This document shows positions 53,998 to 63,167 of a stretch of DNA of 64,000 nucleotides, piece by piece. Each line of letters begins with the position of its first letter. Position 1 is the stretch's first letter. The position numbers and the translations under genes are program-made. Source of the stretch: Streptococcus suis (GTDB taxonomy: Bacteria; Bacillota; Bacilli; Lactobacillales; Streptococcaceae); assembly GCA_029593505.1 (NCBI GenBank), contig JAKTNI010000003.1, positions 62,001 through 126,000 of the forward strand. The letters are read 5' to 3'. A model generated the notes under the pieces. That model did no database searches. It saw nothing but the letters and a program-made list of their open reading frames with translations, and was not told where the DNA came from.

Positions 53998-54891
53998 TTA
54001 TTTATGTACTAACTGATTAATAACAGCCTGAAAATCATCTGGAAGCCCTGCTTCCAGTACCATCCTCTCGGCTGAAAAAGGATGAACAAATGACAAGTGA
54101 TGACAATGCAATGCTTGACGCTCTATACCACAGTCTAAACTGCCACCATACAAGTCATCTCCTAATAGTGGGAAACCAATATGTGCAAAATGAACACGAA
54201 TCTGATGGGTACGACCTGTATGTAGTTGAATATCCACCAAATGAATATTTCCCCAAGATTCAACGATTTGATACGACGTATGCGCATACTTTCCACCGGG
54301 TGTAACACAGCGAGTAATAATACTATCTTCCGGTCGACCAATCGGTGCAATAATATCACCTTCTTGCTCTAACATGGTGTCACCTTTTACTAAAGCATAA
54401 TAGCGTTTGCTAATCAACTTAGCTTGTAATTGCTTATCTAAACGAGCATGAGCATAACCATGTTTAGCAAATAGCATAACTCCAGACGTGTCTCGATCTA
54501 AACGTGTTACAATATGAATTTGTCTATTTTCATAACCTTGATCGACCAAATATCCTTTAACAAAATTGGCAATTGTAGAAGAATGTAAGGAAGATGGTAT
54601 AGAAGCATATCCAACTGGTTTATTGATTACCAAAAAATGATCATCTTCATATATAATATCCAATGGAAAAGATATCGCTTTCAAATTTCCTGTCACATCT
54701 TCTTCAGGGGGTATATCAATTGTAACCTTATCTCCAATATCAAGCAAGTAAGTTGCATTTTGCCTTACTCCATTAACCAATATATCGCCACCAGTATACT
54801 TTATTTTAGCAAGTAATCCCTTTGAAATCCCATGTTTTTTGAGAAAGGTTTTAATTTTAGTGTGCTGATCTGCAGTAAATTCAAATCGCAT
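53998..54891 (-). CDS. RluD-family pseudouridine synthase
   Basis: 297 aa of the RluA/RluD family. An S4-like N-terminal part (residues 1-65) precedes the catalytic motif HIVTRLDRDTSGVMLFAKHGYAH near 122-144 with the essential Asp. LHTGRTHQIRVHFAHIGFPLLGDDLYGG near 217 follows. The S4 fold is present but weak. The target uridines in rRNA or tRNA are not defined. ATG overlaps the nadK stop by one base (TAATG). Confidence 0.92.
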   Translation of the reverse strand: MRFEFTADQHTKIKTFLKKHGISKGLLAKIKYTGGDILVNGVRQNATYLLDIGDKVTIDIPPEEDVTGNLKAISFPLDIIYEDDHFLVINKPVGYASIPSSLHSSTIANFVKGYLVDQGYENRQIHIVTRLDRDTSGVMLFAKHGYAHARLDKQLQAKLISKRYYALVKGDTMLEQEGDIIAPIGRPEDSIITRCVTPGGKYAHTSYQIVESWGNIHLVDIQLHTGRTHQIRVHFAHIGFPLLGDDLYGGSLDCGIERQALHCHHLSFVHPFSAERMVLEAGLPDDFQAVINQLVHK

Positions 54892-55709
54892 TACTCAACC
54901 TCTCCAATAAAGGCATCTTTTACTCGGTTCCAGAAACTAGTGTGGCTAGGCGTTGCTAGAAAATGAATTTTATTGTTATCAATTTGGTATTCAATGCTTT
55001 CAATATTATCATAAACAAATGTTTTATTATCTACAGCAATAGAATAACGGTCATTGTGTTGTGGAACAATCATAATCTTATCTTTTTTAGGAACCACAAT
55101 GGCTGATCCTAACGTACGATAGATACGATTATTCAGACTAGCAACTTCTGCAATTTGCAGAGCCTCTATAGTTGGGTGTAATACTGCTCCACCAAGTGAT
55201 TTATTATAAGCTGTTGAACCTGTAGGAGTTGAGACGGCTATACCATCTCCACGAAAACGCTCAAATGGAACATTGTTAATAATAATATCTGCAACCATAG
55301 TTTTGGATAAACGCTTTATAGTCGCCTCGTTTAAAGCACGCGCTTCAACCATACGACCATCTGTCGTCTTAACCTTAACATTCAAAATAGGATAGGAAAT
55401 CTTTGCTCCCTTATCCAGCTTAAGATTGTCAATTAGCTTATCAACTTCAAAATCGCGATAGTCCGTATAAAATCCTAAATGCCCCGTGTGAATCCCAACA
55501 AAACGTACCCTATCCATCAACTTTTCATATTTGTGAAAAGCTGATAACAACATACCATCTCCACCTATCGAAATAACAATATCTGGATTTTTAGGTGTTA
55601 AAATAAAATTAGCTTCTTTTAATTTAGTCCACAATTCTTTGGAAACAGCTTCACTCTTAGGATTTCGACTAGAGAGTAGAGCGATCTTTTTTCTACCTGT
55701 ATTCTTCAT
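54891..55709 (-). CDS. nadK: NAD kinase
   Basis: 272 aa; phosphorylates NAD to [23 protein letters not shown] near residue 46, [16 protein letters not shown] near 73, [16 protein letters not shown] near 130, and [26 protein letters not shown] near 153. The ATG at 55709 gives the common streptococcal MKNTG start. Earlier in-frame ATGs at 55718 and 55739 exist and none has a good ribosome site, so translation is probably coupled to relQ, whose end overlaps by 17 bases. Confidence 0.95.
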   Translation of the reverse strand: MKNTGRKKIALLSSRNPKSEAVSKELWTKLKEANFILTPKNPDIVISIGGDGMLLSAFHKYEKLMDRVRFVGIHTGHLGFYTDYRDFEVDKLIDNLKLDKGAKISYPILNVKVKTTDGRMVEARALNEATIKRLSKTMVADIIINNVPFERFRGDGIAVSTPTGSTAYNKSLGGAVLHPTIEALQIAEVASLNNRIYRTLGSAIVVPKKDKIMIVPQHNDRYSIAVDNKTFVYDNIESIEYQIDNNKIHFLATPSHTSFWNRVKDAFIGEVE

Positions 55710-56364
55710 CTGTATCATCACTATTTCCGACACCGTCATTCAACTTACGATAAGCAGGATCAAACAAAGTTTGTGCCTCTTGAATGTCGTTGCGGATTTT
55801 TCGCATCTCCTCATCTAATTCATAAGCAATTTTTGCTGTGATTTCTAAACGTTTTTTAATTTCTTCTGGGAAATTTCCTTTGTATTTGTAATTGAGCGAA
55901 TGTTCAATCGTTGCCCAAAAATTCATCGAAAGAGTACGAATCTGAATCTCAGCTAAAACCGTCTTATTGCCATTAATTGTGTCAACCAAATATTCAATAA
56001 CCACATGATATGAGCGATAACCTGAAGCTTTCTTGTGATTGACATAATCTCGTTCATGAATGATCTTCATATCTTTGCGTTTACGTAAAATAGCCAGAAC
56101 TTCTTCTATATCATCCACAAATTGAACCATGATTCTAAGTCCCGCTATATCCTGCATATCCTGTGCAAGATTTTCCAGTTTAATATGACGCAAGAACATC
56201 TTTTCTTTAATAGATTCAATCGGTTTCACTCGTCCCGTCACAAATTCAATCGGAGAATGTAGATTGGCTTTACGGTACTGCTTACGAATTCCACGAAGCT
56301 TAATTTTAAGTTCACCCACTGTTTGAATATAAGGATCTAAAAATTCTTCCCAATTAAAGTCCAT
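55693..56364 (-). CDS. relQ: Small alarmone synthetase RelQ (GTP pyrophosphokinase)
   Basis: 223-aa single-domain (p)ppGpp synthetase without hydrolase or regulatory domains. [32 protein letters not shown] near residues 24-55, [18 protein letters not shown] near 71, [14 protein letters not shown] near 111, and [25 protein letters not shown] near 137-161 are the RelA/SpoT synthetase motifs. First gene of a run with nadK, rluD-like, pta, the ABC exporter pair and a thioesterase. A TGTTATAAT extended -10 lies about 60 bases upstream. Confidence 0.95.
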   Translation of the reverse strand: MDFNWEEFLDPYIQTVGELKIKLRGIRKQYRKANLHSPIEFVTGRVKPIESIKEKMFLRHIKLENLAQDMQDIAGLRIMVQFVDDIEEVLAILRKRKDMKIIHERDYVNHKKASGYRSYHVVIEYLVDTINGNKTVLAEIQIRTLSMNFWATIEHSLNYKYKGNFPEEIKKRLEITAKIAYELDEEMRKIRNDIQEAQTLFDPAYRKLNDGVGNSDDTDEEYR

Positions 56365-56422
56365 ACGGTCCCTTTCTTGTCAAAATTTTTAAATTGTATT
56401 AGAATAACACAAAGATAACTCT

Positions 56423-56431
56423 ATTATAACA
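56423..56431 (-). promoter_or_regulatory. relQ operon promoter (extended -10)
   Basis: TGTTATAAT on the minus strand, hexamer 56423-56428. The TATTATAA here is near-palindromic, and a plus-strand TATTAT overlaps it, so the divergent CYTH gene may share this element. Confidence 0.5.
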
Positions 56432-56450
56432 CATTGAAAGGCTTTACTGC

Positions 56451-57029
56451 ATGAAAAACCATTTAGAAATTGAGTATAAAACCTTACTAACTAAATCTGA
56501 ATATTTTCGCCTCTTAAAAAATTTTTCTGACATCACTCCAGTGATTCAAACCAATTACTACATAGATACCCCTTGCAACGATATGCGCCAAAAACATCTT
56601 TCACTTCGCATTCGTATATTTGATGAACAAGCAGAGCTCACTCTTAAAATTCCTCAAAAAGTTGGTAATCAAGAATATAATCAAGACATAGAAATACGTG
56701 TTGCTCATGAACTACTAGAAAATTTCCAGCTACCAACGGGACAGATTGCTGACATTATCCATTCTCACCATATTCCGATTGAACAACTCTCCATCTGGGG
56801 CAATTTGACGACCGAACGCTACGAAAAAGAAACCTCCATTGGTTTAATGGCCTTAGATAAAAACAACTACTGTGGGCAAACAGATTACGAATTAGAAGTT
56901 GAAGTTACTGATGCTGAAGAAGGAAAAATTTTATTTGATAATTTTCTCGCTCAACATTCCATCCAATTCAAATATGCTAAAAGCAAGGTGGCACGAACTG
57001 CTGCTTGCGAAAAACAAACCAATTTGTAG
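56451..57029 (+). CDS. CYTH domain-containing protein (triphosphate tunnel family)
   Basis: 192 aa. The signature ExExK appears as E6-I-E8-Y-K10 at the N-terminus. Further tunnel residues are KHLSLRIRIF near 45, ELTLKIPQK near 61, YCGQTDYELEVEVTDAEEG near 142 and a C-terminal KYAKSKVAR. Bacterial members hydrolyse inorganic triphosphate or thiamine triphosphate. Divergent from relQ, an arrangement common in Firmicutes that may reflect shared nucleotide metabolism. Confidence 0.9.
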   Translation: MKNHLEIEYKTLLTKSEYFRLLKNFSDITPVIQTNYYIDTPCNDMRQKHLSLRIRIFDEQAELTLKIPQKVGNQEYNQDIEIRVAHELLENFQLPTGQIADIIHSHHIPIEQLSIWGNLTTERYEKETSIGLMALDKNNYCGQTDYELEVEVTDAEEGKILFDNFLAQHSIQFKYAKSKVARTAACEKQTNL

Positions 57030-57078
57030 TTTGTCTACTGAAAAAAAATCAATTTTTTGGTAAAATAACTTTAACTAT

Positions 57079-57096
57079 CATAAAAATATTTTTATG
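57079..57096. repeat. 18-bp perfect palindrome in the prs leader
   Basis: CATAAAAATATTTTTATG, ending 41 bases before the prs start codon. It could be an operator or part of a promoter; it does not match the PurBox known for purine genes. Confidence 0.4.
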
Positions 57097-57137
57097 GTAT
57101 TGAATAAATGTTCAACGTGTAAAAGGAGTTAGTCAAA

Positions 57138-58115
57138 ATGGTGCAACCACTTGGTGAACAAAATATTAAATTATTCTCACTTAACAGCAATCGCGCTATC
57201 GCTGAAAAGATTGCAAAAGCTGCAAGAATTCCACTTGGAAAATTATCTTCTCGTCAATTTTCTGATGGTGAAATTCAAATTAACATTGAGGAATCTGTTC
57301 GTGGTGTTGACGTCTACATCATTCAGTCAACCAGCTATCCAGTTAATAATCATTTGTGGGAATTACTGATTATGATTGATGCATGTAAACGTGCTAGTGC
57401 TAACACAATTACTGCTGTAATGCCTTATTTTGGCTATGCTCGTCAAGACCGTACCGCTTCTCCACGCGAACCTGTTACAGCTAAATTAGTTGCTAATATG
57501 CTGGTAAAAGCTGGGGTAGATCGAGTATTAACTCTTGATTTACACGCTTCTCAAATTCAAGGATTTTTCGATATTCCCGTTGATAATCTATTAACTGAGC
57601 CACTATTTGCTTCCTACTACATGGAAAAAGGTCTCTGTGGCGATGATGTTGTAATCGTCAGTCCTAAAAATTCCGGCATTAAACGCGCTCGAAATATCGC
57701 AGAATTTTTAAATTCCCCAATTGCCATTATTGACTATGCTCAAGATGATTCTGAACGTTCAGAAGGCTATATCATTGGTGATGTAGCAGGTAAAAAAGCT
57801 ATCTTAGTAGATGATATTCTTAATACCGGTCGTACTTTCTCAGAAGCTTCTAAAATTGTTCAAGAAGGCGGAGCTACTGAAATTTATGCTGTTGCCAGTC
57901 ATGGTCTCTTTGCTGGAAATGCAACACAACTTCTTGATCAATCACCAATTAAAGAAATTCTAGTAACTGATTCTGTTGCTAGCAAAGAACAGCATCCCAA
58001 AAATATTGCTTTCTTGACAGCTAGTGAACTAATCGCAGATGCTATTCATCGTATTCAAGAACACGAGCCATTAAGTCCACTTTTCAAATTTACAAGTCCT
58101 ATAAAAGAAAATTAG
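57138..58115 (+). CDS. prs: Ribose-phosphate pyrophosphokinase
   Basis: Makes PRPP from ribose-5-phosphate and ATP, 325 aa. [24 protein letters not shown] near residues 34-57, [26 protein letters not shown] near 94-119, [19 protein letters not shown] near 133, and the PRPP-binding [16 protein letters not shown] near 222. The ribosome site is AAAAGGAG. The cysteine desulfurase gene follows 11 bases later. Confidence 0.96.
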   Translation: MVQPLGEQNIKLFSLNSNRAIAEKIAKAARIPLGKLSSRQFSDGEIQINIEESVRGVDVYIIQSTSYPVNNHLWELLIMIDACKRASANTITAVMPYFGYARQDRTASPREPVTAKLVANMLVKAGVDRVLTLDLHASQIQGFFDIPVDNLLTEPLFASYYMEKGLCGDDVVIVSPKNSGIKRARNIAEFLNSPIAIIDYAQDDSERSEGYIIGDVAGKKAILVDDILNTGRTFSEASKIVQEGGATEIYAVASHGLFAGNATQLLDQSPIKEILVTDSVASKEQHPKNIAFLTASELIADAIHRIQEHEPLSPLFKFTSPIKEN

Positions 58116-58126
58116 GAGTATTCCAT

Positions 58127-59242
58127 TTGATTTATTTCGATCACGCTGCAACAACTTCTCTATCTCCAACTGCTCTCCAAAGGATGATAGAGATTGCACA
58201 AGCAACCTATGGAAATCCATCCAGTATTCATCAAGCTGGACGCAAAGCCAACCAAGTTTTGCGTCAAGCACGTCAAGATATAGCTAACACACTATCTGCA
58301 CTGCCCCATCAAATTATTTTTACCTCTGGTGGTTCTGAAGCAAATAATTTGGCTATTAAAGGATATGCTCTATCTCATCAAGCTAAAGGGAAACACCTGA
58401 TTACAACTGCAATAGAACACCACTCTGTCCTTCACACCATGCAGTATTTAGAAGAACGGTTTGGTTTTGAAGTAACCTATATTCAGCCAATTAACCAGAT
58501 TATTACTGCACAACAAATAAAAGAAGCGTTACGCGCCGATACAATCTTAGTTAGTACCATGTTTGCTAACAATGAAACTGGACAAATACTTCCTATAAAA
58601 GATATTGGAGATGTATTGGTAGAACACCAAGCCGTCTTTCACGTTGATGCTGTACAAACCATTGGAAAAGTCAAGATTAATCCAAAAGAACTCGGTATTG
58701 ATTTCCTATCTGCCTCTGGTCATAAATTTCATGGACCAAAAGGTGTCGGTTTTCTTTACAGTAATGTTAATCAGTTTGATACACTTATTCATGGTGGGAA
58801 GCAAGAACAACAACTTCGAGCAGGTACTGAAAATCTACCAGCTATCTCAGCTATGGCTGTAGCCTTAAAAAAGCAAATTGAACAGCTAGATAAGACAAAC
58901 GAGTATATCACTACACTCAGAAACCAACTTCTCAGCCAGTTAGACAACTTAACTTTTTATATAAACCAGTCGGAAGAACAGCTCCCACATATTCTAAATA
59001 TTGGTTTTCCAAACAAACTAAACGAGCAACTTCTTATGCAATTAGATTTAGCTGGTATTGCTGTTTCTAGTGGCTCTGCCTGTACAGCTGGCGCCATTCA
59101 ACAGAGTCATGTACTGGAAGCAATGTATGGAAAAAGTTCACACCGGTTAAAAGAGTCTATTCGCATCAGCATATCTGAAACTAATACGCATGAAGAAGTT
59201 ATGACACTCGCAAAAGAATTAAAAACAATTATTGGAGGTTAA
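58127..59242 (+). CDS. Cysteine desulfurase (NifS/IscS-like)
   Basis: PLP-dependent class V aminotransferase-fold enzyme supplying sulfur from cysteine, 371 aa. IYFDHAATT at the start, IFTSGGSEANNLAIKG near residue 64, HHSVLHTM near 95, the PLP lysine in SASGHKFHGPKGVGFLY near 195, and the active cysteine in SSGSACTAGA near 315. Start is TTG at 58127, eight bases after GGAG. No IscU, SufU or ThiI gene is adjacent, so the sulfur acceptor is unclear. Confidence 0.93.
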   Translation: MIYFDHAATTSLSPTALQRMIEIAQATYGNPSSIHQAGRKANQVLRQARQDIANTLSALPHQIIFTSGGSEANNLAIKGYALSHQAKGKHLITTAIEHHSVLHTMQYLEERFGFEVTYIQPINQIITAQQIKEALRADTILVSTMFANNETGQILPIKDIGDVLVEHQAVFHVDAVQTIGKVKINPKELGIDFLSASGHKFHGPKGVGFLYSNVNQFDTLIHGGKQEQQLRAGTENLPAISAMAVALKKQIEQLDKTNEYITTLRNQLLSQLDNLTFYINQSEEQLPHILNIGFPNKLNEQLLMQLDLAGIAVSSGSACTAGAIQQSHVLEAMYGKSSHRLKESIRISISETNTHEEVMTLAKELKTIIGG

Positions 59243-59243
59243 A

Positions 59244-59591
59244 ATGGCATTTGAAAAAACAATCAACCTGAAAGACTGCAACTTTACTTATCACATCAGT
59301 CCTGCTATCAAAAAATACACACTAATTGATAATACATTTGAAAAAACCAAAGCGGGACATTATCAACTAACAAGACTACTGGAAGAAGTTCCTAACTCTA
59401 ATCACGGATTTCTTTTAAAAATCATTATCAATCAAGATTTAACAGGATTTAAAATCAATATCACTGATAAATCTGGTCTTAGATTAGTTAATATCTTTAA
59501 ACCAGATGGCAATAAAGTCATCCAAGAAAAATTTTACTTTCTTATGGATAGCTTGATTGATCGTACAATTTTTACGAAAGAAGATCGCTGA
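59244..59591 (+). CDS. DUF1831 family protein
   Basis: 115 aa conserved in lactic acid bacteria, beginning MAFEKTINLKDCNFTYHISPAIKKYTL. The ATG at 59244 was chosen because GGAGG lies five bases upstream; it is one base past the desulfurase stop. Soluble alpha/beta protein of unknown function. Its regular place after a cysteine desulfurase suggests a link to sulfur transfer, which is only inference. Confidence 0.82.
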   Translation: MAFEKTINLKDCNFTYHISPAIKKYTLIDNTFEKTKAGHYQLTRLLEEVPNSNHGFLLKIIINQDLTGFKINITDKSGLRLVNIFKPDGNKVIQEKFYFLMDSLIDRTIFTKEDR

Positions 59592-59794
59592 TGATAACAA
59601 TCTATTATAAAAATTCTTATAAAATAGACAAACAACAGGATTTTGAAAACCTTGAACTTGCCAAAATAGCTTTTTCTGGTTGCGTGACCTTACCTGACTA
59701 CTATCCTGTTACACGCATTATAAAAGATGGAAAAGATTTACATTTTAAAGGAACTATCGGCGATGTCTATCATTATTTACAAACACTAGATTAA
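59591..59794 (+). CDS. DUF4649 family protein
   Basis: 67-aa small protein, MITIYYKNSYKIDKQQDFENL at the start and TIGDVYHYLQTLD at the end. Its ATG overlaps the DUF1831 stop (TGATG), so translation is coupled. Family is streptococcal and uncharacterised. Confidence 0.78.
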   Translation: MITIYYKNSYKIDKQQDFENLELAKIAFSGCVTLPDYYPVTRIIKDGKDLHFKGTIGDVYHYLQTLD

Positions 59795-59820
59795 ACGGTA
59801 TATACTGTTTAATCTTTTTT
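59789..59820 (+). terminator. Terminator after the prs-desulfurase operon
   Basis: GATTAAACGGTA / TACTGTTTAATC stem (one G-U), followed by six Ts. Confidence 0.82.
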
Positions 59821-59897
59821 AAACCAATCTGTTGATTTTCTCACAAACTTAAACTAGAATAGAAGTAAGAATTCTTGTCAGACAAAAGGAGCTTATA

Positions 59898-60542
59898 GTG
59901 AAAAACGATAAAAAAACAGATATTCCACGTGCCACTGCCAAACGCCTCTCTCTATATTACCGTATTTTTAAGCGATTTCATTCAGGCAACATTGAGAAAG
60001 CCAGTTCTAAAGAAATTGCTGAAGCAATCGGAATTGATTCAGCAACTGTTCGTAGGGATTTTTCTTATTTTGGGGAATTAGGTCGCCGCGGTTTTGGCTA
60101 TAATGTAAAAGAGTTGATGGATTTCTTTGCAGATATTCTAAATGATACCTCCATTACAAATGTCATGTTAGTTGGAGTAGGAAATATGGGACGAGCTTTA
60201 CTCCACTACCGCTTCCATGAACGCAATAAAATGAAAATTGTCATGGCATTTGAAGCTGATGATAATCCAGCTGTTGGAACAATTGATGAGCAAATTCCTA
60301 TTCACGCTATTTCTGAAATAAAGGAACGCATATTGGAAGCTAATTCCCAAACAGCTATTTTGACTGTTCCAAGTGTAAAAGCACAAGAGGTAGCAAATAT
60401 TCTTGTAGAGGCTGGTGTTAAAGGAATTCTTAGCTTCTCACCTGTCAATCTATCGGTACCAAATGATGTTGTCGTTCAATATGTAGATTTAACCAGCGAG
60501 CTACAAACCCTACTCTACTTCATGAGAAAAGAGCAAGGATAA
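59898..60542 (+). CDS. rex: Redox-sensing transcriptional repressor Rex
   Basis: 214 aa. N-terminal winged helix: [56 protein letters not shown] (residues 15-70). The NADH-binding Rossmann domain has [18 protein letters not shown] near 93 and a domain-swapped C-terminal helix ([14 protein letters not shown]). Represses fermentation and NADH-recycling genes at high NAD+/NADH ratio. Start is GTG at 59898 after AAAGGAG. Single gene between terminators. Confidence 0.95.
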   Translation: MKNDKKTDIPRATAKRLSLYYRIFKRFHSGNIEKASSKEIAEAIGIDSATVRRDFSYFGELGRRGFGYNVKELMDFFADILNDTSITNVMLVGVGNMGRALLHYRFHERNKMKIVMAFEADDNPAVGTIDEQIPIHAISEIKERILEANSQTAILTVPSVKAQEVANILVEAGVKGILSFSPVNLSVPNDVVVQYVDLTSELQTLLYFMRKEQG

Positions 60543-60583
60543 AGCGATATTTTGTTACAGATTCATCATATACTTGATAAGTA

Positions 60584-60630
60584 AAAGCATAAAGTCACTA
60601 TCTTTGCAAATATGACTTTATGCTTTTTTG
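60584..60630 (+). terminator. Terminator after rex
   Basis: AAGCATAAAGTCA / TGACTTTATGCTT arms (13 bp) with 15-nt loop and six Ts. Confidence 0.88.
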
Positions 60631-60694
60631 ATATCTTTTAATTATAAACTTTGCACATAAACTAGTAGACAGAGTATGCTACAATATCGAAAAA

Positions 60695-60736
60695 TAAACA
60701 AAAGTCTTTACCGCAATCCAGTAAATACTTTTTTCT
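60695..60736. terminator. Bidirectional hairpin after the SDR gene
   Basis: AAAGTcTTTAC / GTAAAtACTTT with one mismatch and a 9-nt loop, T-rich on both exits. On the minus strand it is 20 bases past the SDR stop. On the plus strand it follows a TGCTACAAT extended -10 at 60677-60685 and could end a roughly 45-nt RNA. Confidence 0.55.
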
Positions 60737-60755
60737 TTTGGATATTTATGAAAAG

Positions 60756-61514
60756 TTATTCCCTATAAATCGTAAAACCAGTTGCTTGTTTTGTAGCCAT
60801 AATCGTCATATCTGAAATCTGCACATGTCTAGGCTGATTGGCAATATACAAAGTACAGTTTGCAATATCATCTGCTTGTAAGGCTTCAATTCCTTGATAG
60901 ACAGTTGCTGCTCTTTCCTGATCACCATGAAAACGTACCTGACTAAAATCTGTCTCTACAATACCCGGCTGTAAAGTAGTTACCTTTATATTTTTATCAA
61001 TTGTATCAATACGGATACCATCTGATAAAACTTTTACAGCAGATTTTGTTGCTGCATACACTGCTGCTCCTGCATAAGCATATATTCCTGCTGTTGAACC
61101 AATATTAATGATATGACCCTCGTCATTTTTTACCATCTGAGGCAATATTTGACGTGTAACAGTCAATAACCCTTTTACATTGGTATCTAACATGATCAGC
61201 ATATCTGTCAAATCATAATCTTGAAAAGCATCTAAGCCCAAAGCAAGACCTGCATTGTTAATTAAAACATGAATCTGCCCTACCTCTCTCAAAATCTCTT
61301 GACAGTGGATCAACACCTCTTCACAATTGGTTACATCAAAAACAGCTACTAAAACTTTCACTCCATAAAGACTTTCAATATCCTGTTTAATCTGTTCTAG
61401 CTTATCTTTGCGACGTCCAGTAATAATGACATTATCTCCATTCTTAGCAAAAGCATAGGCAATCGCTTTACCAATACCACTACTTGCCCCTGTAATCATA
61501 CAATTTCTCATCAT
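60756..61514 (-). CDS. SDR family NAD(P)-dependent oxidoreductase
   Basis: 252-aa classical short-chain dehydrogenase. ITGASSGIGKAIAYAFAKNG near residue 7, VLINNAGLALG near 83, catalytic Ser in NIGSTAGIYAY near 137, and the YxxxK in VYAATKSAVKVLSDGIRIDT near 152. The C-terminal part (IANCTLYIANQPRHVQISDMTIMATKQ) matches the YdfG/serine-dehydrogenase-like group acting on 3-hydroxy acids. Substrate not proven. Single-gene transcript. Confidence 0.9.
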   Translation of the reverse strand: MMRNCMITGASSGIGKAIAYAFAKNGDNVIITGRRKDKLEQIKQDIESLYGVKVLVAVFDVTNCEEVLIHCQEILREVGQIHVLINNAGLALGLDAFQDYDLTDMLIMLDTNVKGLLTVTRQILPQMVKNDEGHIINIGSTAGIYAYAGAAVYAATKSAVKVLSDGIRIDTIDKNIKVTTLQPGIVETDFSQVRFHGDQERAATVYQGIEALQADDIANCTLYIANQPRHVQISDMTIMATKQATGFTIYRE

Positions 61515-61565
61515 TTATCTCCTCATTTCTTTGCTATCACTAGTATATCATGTTCCATAACAAAT

Positions 61566-61596
61566 GAAAAACAACTGAAAATAATTTCAGTTGTTA
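61566..61596 (-). terminator. Terminator after the glyA-pvaA operon
   Basis: AACAACTGAAA / TTTCAGTTGTT stem with a 4-nt loop, followed by TTTT on the minus strand; it begins inside the stop codon of the lysozyme-domain gene. Confidence 0.82.
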
Positions 61597-62193
61597 AAAG
61601 AAATTGATGAAACGCATTAAGTACATATTCAATTGAACCTGACGGGCATAATAGAGATTTCCACCATTAACATATAACTTTCCTCCATTTAATAAAGAAA
61701 TGGGATGATAGTAAATATAGGTTTCTTGAGTAGTATTTCCCAAACTTGGAGCGACAACTGTTTTAGAATACTCTTTTGCCAAAGCAAGAGTATGTTCACC
61801 ACCATGTTCAGCTATATAGCCAATATAAGAAGGACCAAAATTATACGCTTGAACAGCAGTCCATACTCCTACACCTCTTTCTTCTGCTAATCGCAAATTT
61901 TCTGTTAGATACACCACGCCCTGACGGATACTTTCTTTCGTATCTGTAATCGTATTAGCATAACCTGTAGCTGATTCACTAGACTGCATGACATCCAGAC
62001 TGCGTCCTTTGGTCTCTGTATAAATCATTGCCAACACAAGTTCTTCATTAGCTGGAGTATCATGTTCTGCTAAAACTTCTTGTACCATTGCTTGATAGGT
62101 CATCACTTGCTTGACAGCATGGTAACTTTGATAAAATTTGTATCCCCCAAAAATAAGTGTAAGGATAATTATCATTCGAAATAGTTTTTTCAT
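61594..62193 (-). CDS. pvaA: Lysozyme-like domain surface protein (PvaA-like)
   Basis: 199 aa with an N-terminal membrane anchor or signal (residues 4-20). The lysozyme/lytic-transglycosylase domain follows: [40 protein letters not shown] (about 54-93, catalytic Glu in YTETKG) and [22 protein letters not shown] near 110. It matches the pneumococcal vaccine antigen A / CwlT-type lysozyme fold. Likely cuts or binds peptidoglycan at the cell surface. Overlaps the nucleoid-associated gene by one base. Confidence 0.87.
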   Translation of the reverse strand: MKKLFRMIIILTLIFGGYKFYQSYHAVKQVMTYQAMVQEVLAEHDTPANEELVLAMIYTETKGRSLDVMQSSESATGYANTITDTKESIRQGVVYLTENLRLAEERGVGVWTAVQAYNFGPSYIGYIAEHGGEHTLALAKEYSKTVVAPSLGNTTQETYIYYHPISLLNGGKLYVNGGNLYYARQVQLNMYLMRFINFF

Positions 62194-63167
62194 TACTTAC
62201 TCTTTATATCTTCAATATTTTTGATGAGGATGGAATAGGTGCCATTTTCATTCTGAATAAATTCAACCGACTCTGCATCTTCATAAAGTGCATTGGGTAC
62301 AATTAGTTCGATACCATTTGAAAGAGATAGCTTCTGATTTTCAAATCGTTTGAGCTGACGACTATTATCGATTTCATCAAAAGAAATAGTTTTAGGGATA
62401 ACCTCTTTTAACTGGTCAACAAAATTAAGACGCGCCGTTAAATTAGTATCAAACAATTGATCAGCCAATTTTTCTGGAGACAGCTCATTATCCTCTTCTA
62501 TATGGTTAAAAATAGCTGATTTCATCTTAGATTGAAATTGAAAATCTCCCTGATTGAAATTATCAGCTATCTTTTGAGCAGTCTGCTCTACTGCTTTAAT
62601 TGATTTTTTAGCAGAAATGACTGGTGTAACCTGTAAAAGATTATCAGAGAAATAATTCAGAAAGGTTCCATTGTATTTAATACGTTTCTCAATCAAATAA
62701 TATTTATAAGTCTGAAGATTAACAACTAAAGCTTCATCTGGAGCAGTTCCCGATCCCGGTAGATTATTTTGTGTTAATTTAAGTGGACTATCACTATCTA
62801 AACCAACGTGGGCAAGGTTTTCACGTAATGCAATTCTTAAAAATGCAAAATGTTCTACTCCATTTTTTTCAAACAAAATAAATAATAAATCATTTGTCTT
62901 AAGATTTTCAGAAATTGAAAATTCTTCCTTCCAAAGTGTCGCTATTTTAACAGAATTAGCTAACAAATCACCTGTTAAATACTCTAAAAAAGGATTGTCT
63001 GTATTAAATTGACCTGTTTTGGCTTCATCAGAAAACACACGCTCGATTTTTTTTCGCAAGTATTCTTCTATCTTTGGGGTAACAGTCAAAAGCTGGTCTG
63101 CAAGGACCAGCTCAGTATCATCAGGGCTAAATTGATGTATTAATGCTTTTTTTACAAATATATCCAT
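62193..63167 (-). CDS. Nucleoid-associated protein (YejK/NdpA family)
   Basis: 324 aa, 37-kDa nucleoid-associated bacterial protein family. [20 protein letters not shown] near residue 6, [25 protein letters not shown] near 61, [28 protein letters not shown] near 92, and a C-terminal [31 protein letters not shown] near 262. Role in the cell is not clear. Operon glyA, this gene, pvaA with one-base overlaps (TAATG at both ends). Confidence 0.88.
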   Translation of the reverse strand: MDIFVKKALIHQFSPDDTELVLADQLLTVTPKIEEYLRKKIERVFSDEAKTGQFNTDNPFLEYLTGDLLANSVKIATLWKEEFSISENLKTNDLLFILFEKNGVEHFAFLRIALRENLAHVGLDSDSPLKLTQNNLPGSGTAPDEALVVNLQTYKYYLIEKRIKYNGTFLNYFSDNLLQVTPVISAKKSIKAVEQTAQKIADNFNQGDFQFQSKMKSAIFNHIEEDNELSPEKLADQLFDTNLTARLNFVDQLKEVIPKTISFDEIDNSRQLKRFENQKLSLSNGIELIVPNALYEDAESVEFIQNENGTYSILIKNIEDIKSK

